Of a stretch of 64,000 bases of DNA, positions 44,970-53,425 are shown in pieces. Source of the stretch: Methylophilus sp. (GTDB lineage: Bacteria; Pseudomonadota; Gammaproteobacteria; Burkholderiales; Methylophilaceae); NCBI RefSeq assembly GCF_008015755.1, contig NZ_SSGF01000023.1:1-64000 (forward strand), read 5' to 3'. Position numbers and translations under genes: made by a program. Positions within the stretch are counted from its first letter, which is position 1. Every line of letters begins with the position of its first letter. Below the pieces are notes generated by a model. It saw only the letters and a program-made list of their open reading frames with translations. It ran no database searches and was not told the origin of the DNA.

Positions 44970-46001
44970 ATGAATAAAGGGGTGCGTTTATCTGAAAAAT
45001 GGTTTAACCGTGCCTTGTGGGCGGTGGCCTTTATTTTTGCCTGGTTTTTAACTGGGTTGGGTAACAGTATTATCGGCGACCTGCCGCGCGTAGAGCCGCA
45101 ATACACCACTGAGCATTTCGTGAATCGCCTCGCGATAGAGCCCTTGCGCACGGCGCTGAAAGACATCACTCCTCAGCAACAACGGTTGGCTGATCAACTG
45201 GAGCAGGCCAGTTTGCAACTCACCATCCGGCAAAAAGACTATCAGGCTGCCCGCAGTACTTTCGATCACTGGGTGGCCACGCGTGATGTGACGCAATTAT
45301 CAACCCAGGATGATGAGCTGCTTAAGCGCACGCAACAACTCGATGCGCTGAAAGTGCATGAGCGGGCCGCTGAGAAATCAATAGAGCATATTCAGCAGCA
45401 GCAAACCAACCTGTCTCAACATGAGGCGCAATTACAATCGCAGATCGCTGCCATGGAAGACGTGGCCCGTAAAAAATTCGACGAGGCAAACCAACATCAG
45501 GCGACGCGGGTGTTTTTATATCGGCTATTACTGACCCTGCCTTTGCTAGGGATTGCCGCTTGGTTGTTTGTCAAACAGCGAAAATCGCAATATTGGCCTT
45601 TTGTGTGGGGCTTTATTATCTTTGCTTTGATGGCATTCTTCGTCGAATTGGTGCCGTATTTGCCAGATTATGGCGGCTATGTGCGCTATCTGGTGGGTAT
45701 CTTGCTCACGGTGGTTGGCGGTAAATATGCCATTGCTGCATTGCAGCGTTATCTGGCGCAGCAGCAGTTGGCCGAGTCGCAACCTGAATTTCAGCGGCGT
45801 GAAGAGCTGGGGTATGACATCGCCCTAGAGCGCTTAGCTAAGGGGATTTGCCCAGGCTGTGAGCGGCAGGTAGACCTCAAAAATGAACACAATGATTTTT
45901 GCATGCACTGCGGCATTTGTTTGCACAACTATTGCACTGGCTGCCATGCCAGAAAAAACGCGTTTGCCAAGTTTTGCCACAAATGTGGCACCGTCGCCTG
46001 A
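44970..46001 (+). CDS. Membrane protein with coiled coil and C-terminal zinc ribbons, unknown function
   Basis: This is a 343-residue protein that I cannot assign to a named family. Layout: one membrane helix near the N-terminus (about 15-35), a long Gln-rich coiled coil (about 65-180), three or so membrane segments (about 183-260), then a cytoplasmic tail with a four-cysteine zinc ribbon ('CPGCERQ' ... 'CMHCGIC') running into a second Cys/His cluster ('CTGCHARKNAFAKFCHKCG'). It stands alone between convergent or divergent housekeeping genes. A membrane-anchored scaffold or sensor is possible. Confidence 0.75.
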   Translation: MNKGVRLSEKWFNRALWAVAFIFAWFLTGLGNSIIGDLPRVEPQYTTEHFVNRLAIEPLRTALKDITPQQQRLADQLEQASLQLTIRQKDYQAARSTFDHWVATRDVTQLSTQDDELLKRTQQLDALKVHERAAEKSIEHIQQQQTNLSQHEAQLQSQIAAMEDVARKKFDEANQHQATRVFLYRLLLTLPLLGIAAWLFVKQRKSQYWPFVWGFIIFALMAFFVELVPYLPDYGGYVRYLVGILLTVVGGKYAIAALQRYLAQQQLAESQPEFQRREELGYDIALERLAKGICPGCERQVDLKNEHNDFCMHCGICLHNYCTGCHARKNAFAKFCHKCGTVA

Positions 46002-46044
46002 TCACAGGCGCGATACCACATTGCGGTAGGTTCAGCCTAAGCGC

Positions 46045-48942
46045 TTAGCTGAGCTTATTTAATTGCGTTTGCAGTTTGTCTAAATTGGCGCTGAACTCGG
46101 CCAAACGTGCTTTTTCTTGCTCCACCACGGCGGCTGGGGCGCGTGCGACAAAACTTTCGTTGCCCAATTTGCTGTTGGCTTTGGTAATCTCGCCTTGCAG
46201 GCGTGCGATTTCCTTGCCTAAGCGCTCTTTTTCGGCGGCGACGTCAATCTCCACTTTAAGCATCAGCTTAAAGTCAGCCGCCAGCATCACTGGTGCATCC
46301 GCTTCTGGGAGCTCAGCCACAATGTCGACGTTCTCCAGCTTGGCCAGTGACTTGAGGTAAGGCGCAAACGCTGCCAGTTGCTCAGCGTCACCCGCGGCAA
46401 TCAATGGCACTTTGGACGCAGGTGAAATGCTCATCTCACCACGCAAGCTACGGCAAGCCTCTACTGCTGTTTTCAGCGTAGCCACCCACGCTTCAGCCTG
46501 GTCATCAATTTTTTCCAGGTCCGCTTTGGGATAAGCTTGCAACATAATGCTCTCAGTGCCGCGTGACTTGTCTTTGAGGTCGGTCATCGGCGCCACGGTT
46601 TGCCAGATTTCTTCGGTAATAAACGGAATAATCGGGTGCGCTAATCTTAAGATGGTTTCCAGCACGCGCAACAAGGTGCGACGGGTAGCGCGCTGCTCAG
46701 CATCGCTGCCATTCTGGATTTGTACTTTGGCGATTTCCAGATACCAGTCGCAGTATTGATCCCAGACAAACTCGTAAATGGCTTTGGCGGCCAGGTCAAA
46801 TCGATAGTCGTTAAACGCGCGCTCCACGTCGGCTTCGGTGCGTTGCAACAGCGACACTATCCATCTATCAGCCTGGCTAAATTGACGGCCACCCCCTTCG
46901 CAGCTTTCGGCACCAAAACCGTTGTCTTGGCCTTCGGTATTCATCAGCACAAAACGGGTGGCGTTCCATAGCTTGTTGCAGAAGTTACGGTAGCCTTCGC
47001 AGCGTTGCAGGTCAAATTTGATGTCGCGGCCGGGTGAGGCCAGGCTGGCAAAGGTAAAGCGCAGGGCGTCTGTGCCATACGCGGCGATGCCTTCGGGGAA
47101 TTCTTTGCGCGTGCGCTTCTCGATTTTCTCGGCATCTTTCGGGTTCATCAAGCCAGTCGTGCGTTTTTTCAGCAACGACTCGAGGTCAATGCCGTCGATC
47201 AAATCAATCGGGTCCAGTACATTGCCTTTGGACTTCGACATCTTTTGGCCTTCGGCGTCGCGGATCAACCCATGTACATACACATGCTTGAACGGAATCT
47301 TGCCGGTGATGTGCTTGGTCATCATGACCATGCGTGCTACCCAGAAGAAAATAATATCGAAACCGGTAACCAGCACTGATGATGGCAGGTATTGCTGCAA
47401 AGCCTGGTTTTGCGCATCAATCGCGTCATCCCCTGTCCAGTCCAGGGTGGAGAACGGCCATAGTGCTGACGAGTACCAAGTATCCAGCACATCTGCGTCG
47501 CGTTTCAGCACGCCGGTGTAGCCGTCTTTAGCTGCCAAAGCTTGTGCTGCACCCTCATCGTGCGCCACGTAGACTTTACCGTCATCGCTATACCAAGCCG
47601 GGATTTGGTGGCCCCACCATAACTGGCGGGAGATACACCAGTCCTGAATATTATTCAGCCACTGGTTGTAAGTATTCACCCAGTTTTCTGGGTAGAACTT
47701 GATGTCACCGTTGGCCACCACTTCGAGTGCTTTTTCGGTGATGCTCTTGCCGTCGTCGCCCGCTTTACTCATGGCGACAAACCACTGGTCGGTGAGCATG
47801 GGCTCAATTACCACATTGGTGCGGTCGCCACGAGGCACTTTCAATTTGTGTTTTTCTACTTTCACCAGGAAGCCACCGGCCTCGAGGTCGGCTACAACTT
47901 GTTTGCGCGCAGCAAAGCGCTCCAGCCCTACCAGGTTAGCTGGTAGGGGGATCGCGGCTTTGGCACTGCCGTCAGCGGCGTAGACTTCAGCACTTGCAGG
48001 CACAAAACCTTGCAGGTTGAGGATGATGGTTTTGTCCAGACCATGGCGTTGGCCGACCATATTGTCGTTAAAGTCGTGGGCCGGGGTGACTTTCACCACG
48101 CCAGTACCAAATTCTTTGTCCACGTAATCATCGGCAATCACCGGGATTTCACGGTTGCACAAAGGCAGTGCCACAGTTTTGCCAATCAGGTGCGCATAGC
48201 GTTCATCTTCAGGGTGCACCATCACGGCGACGTCACCGAGCATGGTTTCCGGGCGTGTCGTGGCTACGGTCAATGCGCCAGTGCCATCTGCCAGTGGATA
48301 GTTGATATGCCACATAGAGCCATCTTCTTCCTCTTGCACCACTTCGAGGTCGGACACGGCAGTACCCAGTTTCACATCCCAGTTAACTAATCTTTTTCCT
48401 CTGTAGATCAGGCCTTCGTTATAGAGGCGCACAAAGGTTTCAGTCACTACTTTATTAAGCCCAGCATCCATGGTGAAGCGTTCACGCTGCCAGTCGGGTG
48501 AGGTGCCCAGGCGGCGCATTTGCTGGGTGATAGTGCCGCCGGAATATTCTTTCCACTCCCAGACTTTTTCCAGAAACTTTTCGCGGCCAAGGTCATGGCG
48601 ACTGACGCCTTGTGCATCGAGCTGGCGCTCGACCACAATTTGCGTGGCAATGCCTGCGTGGTCGGTGCCTGGTTGCCATAAGGTGTTGTCGCCACGCATG
48701 CGGTGGTAGCGGGTCAAGGCGTCCATAATGGTCTGGTTGAACCCATGGCCCATGTGCAGGGTGCCGGTGACGTTGGGTGGCGGCAGCAAAATGCAAAAGT
48801 TGTCTTGCACTTGCGGGTTCATGCCAGCGGCATAAAAGCCTTTGCTTTCCCAAAAGTCATACCATTGGCTTTCGATGGTTTTTGGGTCAAAAGATTTTGC
48901 GAGTTCGCGGGTGGTATTGGCGTTTGCGTTAGAAGTATTCAT
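46045..48942 (-). CDS. valS: Valine-tRNA ligase
   Basis: This is a 965-residue class I aminoacyl-tRNA synthetase. The HIGH-type motif is '[16 protein letters not shown]' near residue 55, the CP1 editing domain carries '[20 protein letters not shown]', the KMSKS loop is '[15 protein letters not shown]', and the C-terminal coiled coil starts at about 895 ('[20 protein letters not shown]'). Length and domain order are normal for bacterial ValS. Confidence 0.97.
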   Translation of the reverse strand: MNTSNANANTTRELAKSFDPKTIESQWYDFWESKGFYAAGMNPQVQDNFCILLPPPNVTGTLHMGHGFNQTIMDALTRYHRMRGDNTLWQPGTDHAGIATQIVVERQLDAQGVSRHDLGREKFLEKVWEWKEYSGGTITQQMRRLGTSPDWQRERFTMDAGLNKVVTETFVRLYNEGLIYRGKRLVNWDVKLGTAVSDLEVVQEEEDGSMWHINYPLADGTGALTVATTRPETMLGDVAVMVHPEDERYAHLIGKTVALPLCNREIPVIADDYVDKEFGTGVVKVTPAHDFNDNMVGQRHGLDKTIILNLQGFVPASAEVYAADGSAKAAIPLPANLVGLERFAARKQVVADLEAGGFLVKVEKHKLKVPRGDRTNVVIEPMLTDQWFVAMSKAGDDGKSITEKALEVVANGDIKFYPENWVNTYNQWLNNIQDWCISRQLWWGHQIPAWYSDDGKVYVAHDEGAAQALAAKDGYTGVLKRDADVLDTWYSSALWPFSTLDWTGDDAIDAQNQALQQYLPSSVLVTGFDIIFFWVARMVMMTKHITGKIPFKHVYVHGLIRDAEGQKMSKSKGNVLDPIDLIDGIDLESLLKKRTTGLMNPKDAEKIEKRTRKEFPEGIAAYGTDALRFTFASLASPGRDIKFDLQRCEGYRNFCNKLWNATRFVLMNTEGQDNGFGAESCEGGGRQFSQADRWIVSLLQRTEADVERAFNDYRFDLAAKAIYEFVWDQYCDWYLEIAKVQIQNGSDAEQRATRRTLLRVLETILRLAHPIIPFITEEIWQTVAPMTDLKDKSRGTESIMLQAYPKADLEKIDDQAEAWVATLKTAVEACRSLRGEMSISPASKVPLIAAGDAEQLAAFAPYLKSLAKLENVDIVAELPEADAPVMLAADFKLMLKVEIDVAAEKERLGKEIARLQGEITKANSKLGNESFVARAPAAVVEQEKARLAEFSANLDKLQTQLNKLS

Positions 48943-49004
48943 GCGCGGGATTTTACCACAGGCGCACAGGTACGCAGCGCCGGGTGGGCGCTAGTTTGCG
49001 TAAA

Positions 49005-50222
49005 CTAGCGTATGAGGGTGGGCTCGACGACTTTCCAATAACGGCTGAAGCGCATCAACTGATGATCACTTAACGAGGCTGCGGTCAGCTGAGGCTCAGG
49101 ACGCCATTCCATATTGAGTTCGCTGACTGCCTGCTTTAGGGCTTTTTGTGGCGTGTCTTGGGTCAGGATACGTCCCTGCGTGCGCCGCGCCAGCACTTGG
49201 CTAGTTGCGCCGATCCATACTTCGACCTCTGGCATTTCAGCCAGGCAGTCGGCCATGAATTGCAGGCGCTTGAGTGGCCAGGCTTGGTATAACGCCGGGT
49301 CAAACACAAAGAGGGCAGGCAGATTAAATGCCGAGAGCGCATGTGACGGCGAGAGCATTTCGTCATGCACCCAGACCAGGGTGGCGACGCCTTTGGGACT
49401 GGACTTAGGCGGGTGCAGCTGATGCGTGATGGGTTTTTCATCGCCAACCGCATCCGTAAATAATTGCTGCTGCAATTGCTCATAGCTGGCATCAAACGGA
49501 CAGCGCACGCGACATTGTCGGCACCAGGACTCCCCACCAAATTTCAGCAGGTTCTCTTTGTTGAACAGATAGGGTTTGCTGCTAAAGCTGGAGGCAATCC
49601 ATTGCCAGGAGAGATGGTTGGAAGCGATATTCCCATCTAGTAGCTGGGATTCAAACCACGCCGCCGCTTGGCGCCAGTCTATTTTTAGCCAATGGATGAC
49701 ATAGGCCGCAAACCACATGCGTGCATGGTTGTGCACATAGCCGACCTTCTGCAGCTGATGCACAATGTCATCCATACACACCAAACCGGTAAAGCCTTGG
49801 GCAATAAAGTCTGGCATGGGCTGGCTGCCCAACACCACTTTTGGCTGCTCCATTGGCTGCATGATTGCGTCACCAAAGCGATACCATCCCTGACGAAAAT
49901 AATCACGATAAGCGAGCTCTGCGATTAGTTTGTGCCCGCGTTTACCAAAACGCGCACGCACATCGGCCACGGTTTCTGGCAGAGACAGGCAGCCATGGCG
50001 CAAATAGGGTGAAAGCCCGGTCACTGCCCCCGATAATTGGTTGCGGGTGCGTGCATACTCCTCCGCATTTGCCGCGGATAATCGTTGCAGTGCAGCAAGC
50101 CGACCGCCTTGCCAAGGCGGGGATAAATCTGGCCCGGCGGCTTGCGGAAAGTAGTCACGGATTTGTGCCAGCCGTTCGTAACGGTCAGAGGCAAGCGTGA
50201 TACGCGTAGGCGGTTGAGTCAT
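49005..50222 (-). CDS. Photolyase/cryptochrome homologue with permuted domain order
   Basis: This is a 405-residue flavoprotein homologue. The FAD-binding helical domain, normally C-terminal, comes first: 'TGLSPYLRHGCLSLPETV', 'IAELAYRDYFRQGWY', 'GYVHNHARMWFAAYVIHWLK' and 'SQLLDGNIASNHLSWQWIAS' are its conserved blocks. A Cys cluster 'SWCRQCRVRCPFD' follows. The last 130 residues ('TLVWVHDEMLSPSHALSAF', 'ALFVFDPALYQAW', 'LKRLQFMADCLAEMP') resemble the alpha/beta antenna domain that is normally N-terminal. The start is ATG at 50222; a TTG 13 codons earlier is less likely. DNA repair or blue-light sensing is inferred from the family; the active form is unproven. Confidence 0.8.
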   Translation of the reverse strand: MTQPPTRITLASDRYERLAQIRDYFPQAAGPDLSPPWQGGRLAALQRLSAANAEEYARTRNQLSGAVTGLSPYLRHGCLSLPETVADVRARFGKRGHKLIAELAYRDYFRQGWYRFGDAIMQPMEQPKVVLGSQPMPDFIAQGFTGLVCMDDIVHQLQKVGYVHNHARMWFAAYVIHWLKIDWRQAAAWFESQLLDGNIASNHLSWQWIASSFSSKPYLFNKENLLKFGGESWCRQCRVRCPFDASYEQLQQQLFTDAVGDEKPITHQLHPPKSSPKGVATLVWVHDEMLSPSHALSAFNLPALFVFDPALYQAWPLKRLQFMADCLAEMPEVEVWIGATSQVLARRTQGRILTQDTPQKALKQAVSELNMEWRPEPQLTAASLSDHQLMRFSRYWKVVEPTLIR

Positions 50223-50330
50223 TGCAACATTCTGACACAAGTAGACATGCCATGCCTTCAATTATTCATTGTTGCGCAAGGGGCGTTTATGCAGACCACA
50301 TGGCTTTTTGTATTGCGTAATTTCAGGCGT

Positions 50331-51242
50331 TTAAGTAAATAGTTCGACCAGCGTATGGCCTCGCCAGAACCACAGTGCGCCTGCAACGGCCAGAAATAGA
50401 ACGGTTAAATGCACGGCACCCCAGCATCGATAGGTATTGCGTAGCTTTTGTGGCGATAGGTTGGATAATAGAAATGGCCGGCCATTCTTTGGCGCCCGCA
50501 TCACATGGATGCCATCTGCTGCGCGGATCTCTCGATGTTCTTTTTCGACTTCACGCATAGCCGCTCTGCGTGCTAACTCCCATTCTTGCAGGTCAATCTC
50601 GCCATTATCATTCAGGTCAAAGCGCTGCAACAAAGAGTGTTTGTTTTCCTTCCAGGATGTTAGCAAGACGGCTACATCAGCGTTCAAATCAAGCATGGTG
50701 TTGGCACCACCTATGGTTGCAAACTCGCCCAAGACATATACTGCGTCGCTTCTCAGCAGCTCCTCCACGTATTTAAAGCTGCCTTGGCTGACCACCCGGT
50801 GATTCGGCGCAATGACTTCTGCATGATCTGGATCGATCACACAGCTGCCCGTGCCGTCGCTTATCTCTATCATACTGTCACTGGTATGATTGCTGACCTG
50901 GCGCCAGCCTTTATCTTCTTTTTCATAGACGCGATAACGGTACCAGATACAGCGGGTGTGGCTGTAGGGGCTAATGAGTAAATTGGTATACGCCATTGCA
51001 GTGTGCCCATACAGTTCAACATAGCCTTGAGCCGCGGAGGCGATGCGCGAGGTGGGTGTGTCTGAAATGACGCGACATCTTTGGTAGTTGGCTGCCCAGG
51101 CCCAGAGACTGATGAGGCCGATCACACAGCAACAGCCTATCCATACCCGTTGATTGTGGGCATACACAGCCATCAGCAGCAAGGTCAGATGGCCAACGGA
51201 CGTGATCGCATCGTTATCGTGACCGCGTAAAAACTGCAACAT
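50331..51242 (-). CDS. GIDE-domain membrane protein with EF-hand
   Basis: This is a 303-residue protein related to the GIDE domain of mitochondrial MULAN E3 ligases, without a RING finger. Membrane helices lie at about 15-50 and at the C-terminus ('HLTVLFLAVAGALWFWRGHT'). Between them is the GIDE beta region ('TRCIWYRYRVYEKEDKGWR', 'DGTGSCVIDPDHAEVI'), and then a canonical EF-hand calcium loop Asp-Leu-Asn-Asp-Asn-Gly-Glu-Ile-Asp-Leu-Gln-Glu (about residue 216). It lies 8 bases downstream of lemA in one operon, the common bacterial pairing. The biochemical role is unknown. Confidence 0.82.
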   Translation of the reverse strand: MLQFLRGHDNDAITSVGHLTLLLMAVYAHNQRVWIGCCCVIGLISLWAWAANYQRCRVISDTPTSRIASAAQGYVELYGHTAMAYTNLLISPYSHTRCIWYRYRVYEKEDKGWRQVSNHTSDSMIEISDGTGSCVIDPDHAEVIAPNHRVVSQGSFKYVEELLRSDAVYVLGEFATIGGANTMLDLNADVAVLLTSWKENKHSLLQRFDLNDNGEIDLQEWELARRAAMREVEKEHREIRAADGIHVMRAPKNGRPFLLSNLSPQKLRNTYRCWGAVHLTVLFLAVAGALWFWRGHTLVELFT

Positions 51243-51250
51243 GGAGCCAC

Positions 51251-51817
51251 TTAACTATTAAAGCGTTTGCCGATATCGATGTCTCGTAATTCTTCGCTGG
51301 CAAAACGCATGAGCTCAAAGCGCGGAAAGTGAAAGAGTTTTGCCACTAACAGATCGGGAAACTGTTCGATACGTACGTTGTTGATATTTACGCTTTCATT
51401 ATAGAACTCACGACGGTCAGCAATGGCGTTCTCTAGCCCACTGATGCGGGATTGCAAATGCAGGAAATTCTCGTTGGCTTTTAATTCGGGATAGGCTTCT
51501 GCCACGGCAAACAAATGGCCCAAGCCCGTGCGCAATGCGCCTTCGGCGGTCCCCAAGGCGTTCACGTCGTGCGACTGCTGCGCTTTAGACACCTGTGACC
51601 TGGCTAACATGACCCTTTCCAACGTGTCTTGTTCATGCTTCATATATTGTTTGCAGGTATCAATCAGTTTAGGCAGTTCGTCATGACGCTGCTTGAGCAG
51701 TATTTCAATATTCGACCAGGCCTTGGCAATGTTGTTTTTAACGCTGACCAAACTGTTATACAGCATGATGATATAAAGCGCTAACACTGCGAATATGACT
51801 AAGGCGATGATCTCCAT
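51251..51817 (-). CDS. lemA: LemA family protein
   Basis: This is a 188-residue protein with an N-terminal membrane helix ('IIALVIFAVLALYIIMLYNS') and a four-helix bundle containing the family blocks 'NIAKAWSNIEILLKQRHDEL', 'YPELKANENFLHLQSRISGL' and 'ENAIADRREFYNESVNINN'. LemA proteins face the periplasm, and their function is poorly defined. It is the first gene of a lemA-GIDE operon and divergent from nfeD. Confidence 0.92.
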   Translation of the reverse strand: MEIIALVIFAVLALYIIMLYNSLVSVKNNIAKAWSNIEILLKQRHDELPKLIDTCKQYMKHEQDTLERVMLARSQVSKAQQSHDVNALGTAEGALRTGLGHLFAVAEAYPELKANENFLHLQSRISGLENAIADRREFYNESVNINNVRIEQFPDLLVAKLFHFPRFELMRFASEELRDIDIGKRFNS

Positions 51818-51943
51818 AATGCTCCCTGTTTGGTAATGATGTTAAGCGGATAACCTAGGGCATGCTAATACAGACAGGGCCATGACCATGGATGTAATAG
51901 GCAGCAAAAATACGTTCTTTTCTGGTAGGATGTATTTAAAACA

Positions 51944-52405
51944 ATGGGGGTGAGCACGGTGCAACTGGTCTTGAGTTGGGGCGCTATTGGTCTGATTTTA
52001 TTGTGTCTGGAAATGATGTCCGGGACTTTGTATTTGCTTTGGCCGGGTGTCTCTGCTTTGGTCATGGCGTTGTTTTCCTGGGTATTCCCAGCCTTTAGTC
52101 TGGCCTGGCAAATCGTCATCTATGCCATGTTTTCCGTATTGGCCGTCGCCATCTGGCGCAAGCGCGAACAAGCGCATCCGGCCCCGCGTGTCGGGCAGGC
52201 ACAGGGGGAGGAGATTGGTCGTCAGGGCGTGATCACCTCGGCCGTCAGCCCGGCGCAGCCAGGCAAAATTCGGTTTAGCCAGGGCGTGATGGGCAGCAAG
52301 GAATGGACCGCCTTTGCAGACGTAGACATCGCGGTCGATCAGCCTGCCAGAATCATCGCAGTGGAAGGCAATGGCTTGCGTGTTACGCCACATACACAAC
52401 ACTAA
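51944..52405 (+). CDS. NfeD family membrane protein (short form)
   Basis: This is a 153-residue protein with three hydrophobic segments in the first 75 residues, then an OB-fold NfeD domain ('GRQGVITSAVSPAQPGKIRF', 'VIAVEGNGLRV'-like end reading 'IIAVEGNGLRVTP'). The short form lacks the ClpP-like protease of long NfeD proteins. It is followed 70 bases later by an SPFH protein gene; such pairs form membrane microdomain complexes. Confidence 0.88.
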   Translation: MGVSTVQLVLSWGAIGLILLCLEMMSGTLYLLWPGVSALVMALFSWVFPAFSLAWQIVIYAMFSVLAVAIWRKREQAHPAPRVGQAQGEEIGRQGVITSAVSPAQPGKIRFSQGVMGSKEWTAFADVDIAVDQPARIIAVEGNGLRVTPHTQH

Positions 52406-52475
52406 ACCACACTAGCCCAAGGCTTTTGGGGCGGCTGCATGCAGCTGCTCAATATTTTTCAGCAGAGGAAACCAC

Positions 52476-53318
52476 ATGGAAATCAGCATCATCATATTGA
52501 TATTGGCGGTTATCGCCATCGTTAAAGGCGTACGGATTGTGCCGCAGGGCGAAGAGTGGGTGGTGGAGCGCCTGGGTAAATTTGCCGGCATTTTAACGCC
52601 GGGCTTGCATGTGATTAACCCGGTTTTAAGTACGGTCAGCTACAAGGTCACGACCAAGGATATTATCCTCGATGTGCCTGAGCAAGAAGTGATTACGCGC
52701 GATAACGCTGTGATTTTGGCCAATGCCGTCGCGTTTATCAAGGTGACTAATATTGAGCGCGCCGTCTATGGCATCGAGAATTTTAAAGAGGCCATGCGCA
52801 ATATGGTCCAAACCAGTTTGCGCTCGATTATCGGCGGCATGGATTTAAACCATGCATTGACGTCACGTGACCGTATCAAGGCCGAGTTGAAAGAGGCGAT
52901 TGCCGATGAGGCGCTGGATTGGGGCCTGACCGTGAAAAGCGTTGAAATTCAGGATATTAAGCCCTCGGCCAATATGCAGGATGCCATGGAAAGGCAAGCC
53001 GCAGCCGAGCGTGAGCGCGTGGCGGTAGTCACCGAGGCCGAAGGCGCCAAGCAGTCTCTGATTTTGAATGCAGAGGCGCGCCTAGAAGCGGCGCGCAAAG
53101 ATGCAGAAGCACAGATGGTGGGTGCCAAAGCGTCGGCTGAGGCGATCAAAATGATTACCGAAGCGGTCAAAGAAAACAACGCCTCGGCCACCTTTTTGCT
53201 GGGCGACCGTTATATTCAATCCCTACATAAAATGGCAGATTCTAATAACAGTAAAATTGTTGTCATGCCAGGCGATGTGGTGAGCGCCGTGAAAAGCCTA
53301 GTTGGCGGCGGCAAATAA
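52476..53318 (+). CDS. SPFH/stomatin-like membrane protein (QmcA type)
   Basis: This is a 280-residue protein with an N-terminal membrane anchor ('IIILILAVIAIVKGVRIVPQ') and an SPFH domain ('GEEWVVERLGKFAGILTPGL', 'QTSLRSIIGGMDLNHALTSR', 'ALDWGLTVKSVEIQDIKPS'). An Ala/Glu-rich coiled coil follows (about 170-235), then a conserved tail 'IVVMPGDVVSAVKSLVGGGK'. It forms an operon with nfeD. It probably assembles large rings in the inner membrane that control proteases or membrane order. Confidence 0.92.
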   Translation: MEISIIILILAVIAIVKGVRIVPQGEEWVVERLGKFAGILTPGLHVINPVLSTVSYKVTTKDIILDVPEQEVITRDNAVILANAVAFIKVTNIERAVYGIENFKEAMRNMVQTSLRSIIGGMDLNHALTSRDRIKAELKEAIADEALDWGLTVKSVEIQDIKPSANMQDAMERQAAAERERVAVVTEAEGAKQSLILNAEARLEAARKDAEAQMVGAKASAEAIKMITEAVKENNASATFLLGDRYIQSLHKMADSNNSKIVVMPGDVVSAVKSLVGGGK

Positions 53319-53340
53319 CCCCGTATTGTTAACCGTTTTA

Positions 53341-53372
53341 CCAGCTGCGTGATGATCTACCTGCGCAGCTGG
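53341..53372 (+). other. Nine-bp perfect hairpin after the SPFH gene
   Basis: CCAGCTGCG and its exact reverse complement CGCAGCTGG are separated by 14 bases. Only a short T-rich stretch follows, so this would be a weak terminator or an RNA-stability stem before the transglutaminase cluster. Confidence 0.5.
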
Positions 53373-53425
53373 CATATTTCCTGCATCTCACTGCTTAAAA
53401 TCATAATCTCTAAAGAGGAGTGGCA

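Noticed and set aside
44837-45169. A long N-terminal extension of the BFD-like gene to 176 residues
   Set aside because: The extension overlaps the start of the opposite-strand gene at 44970, has no family resemblance, and internal ATGs give the normal 65-residue size.
46037-46048. The palindrome CTAAGCGCTTAG at the 3' end of valS
   Set aside because: It is a twelve-base palindrome overlapping the stop codon, without spacing, T-run or a repeat elsewhere that would suggest function.
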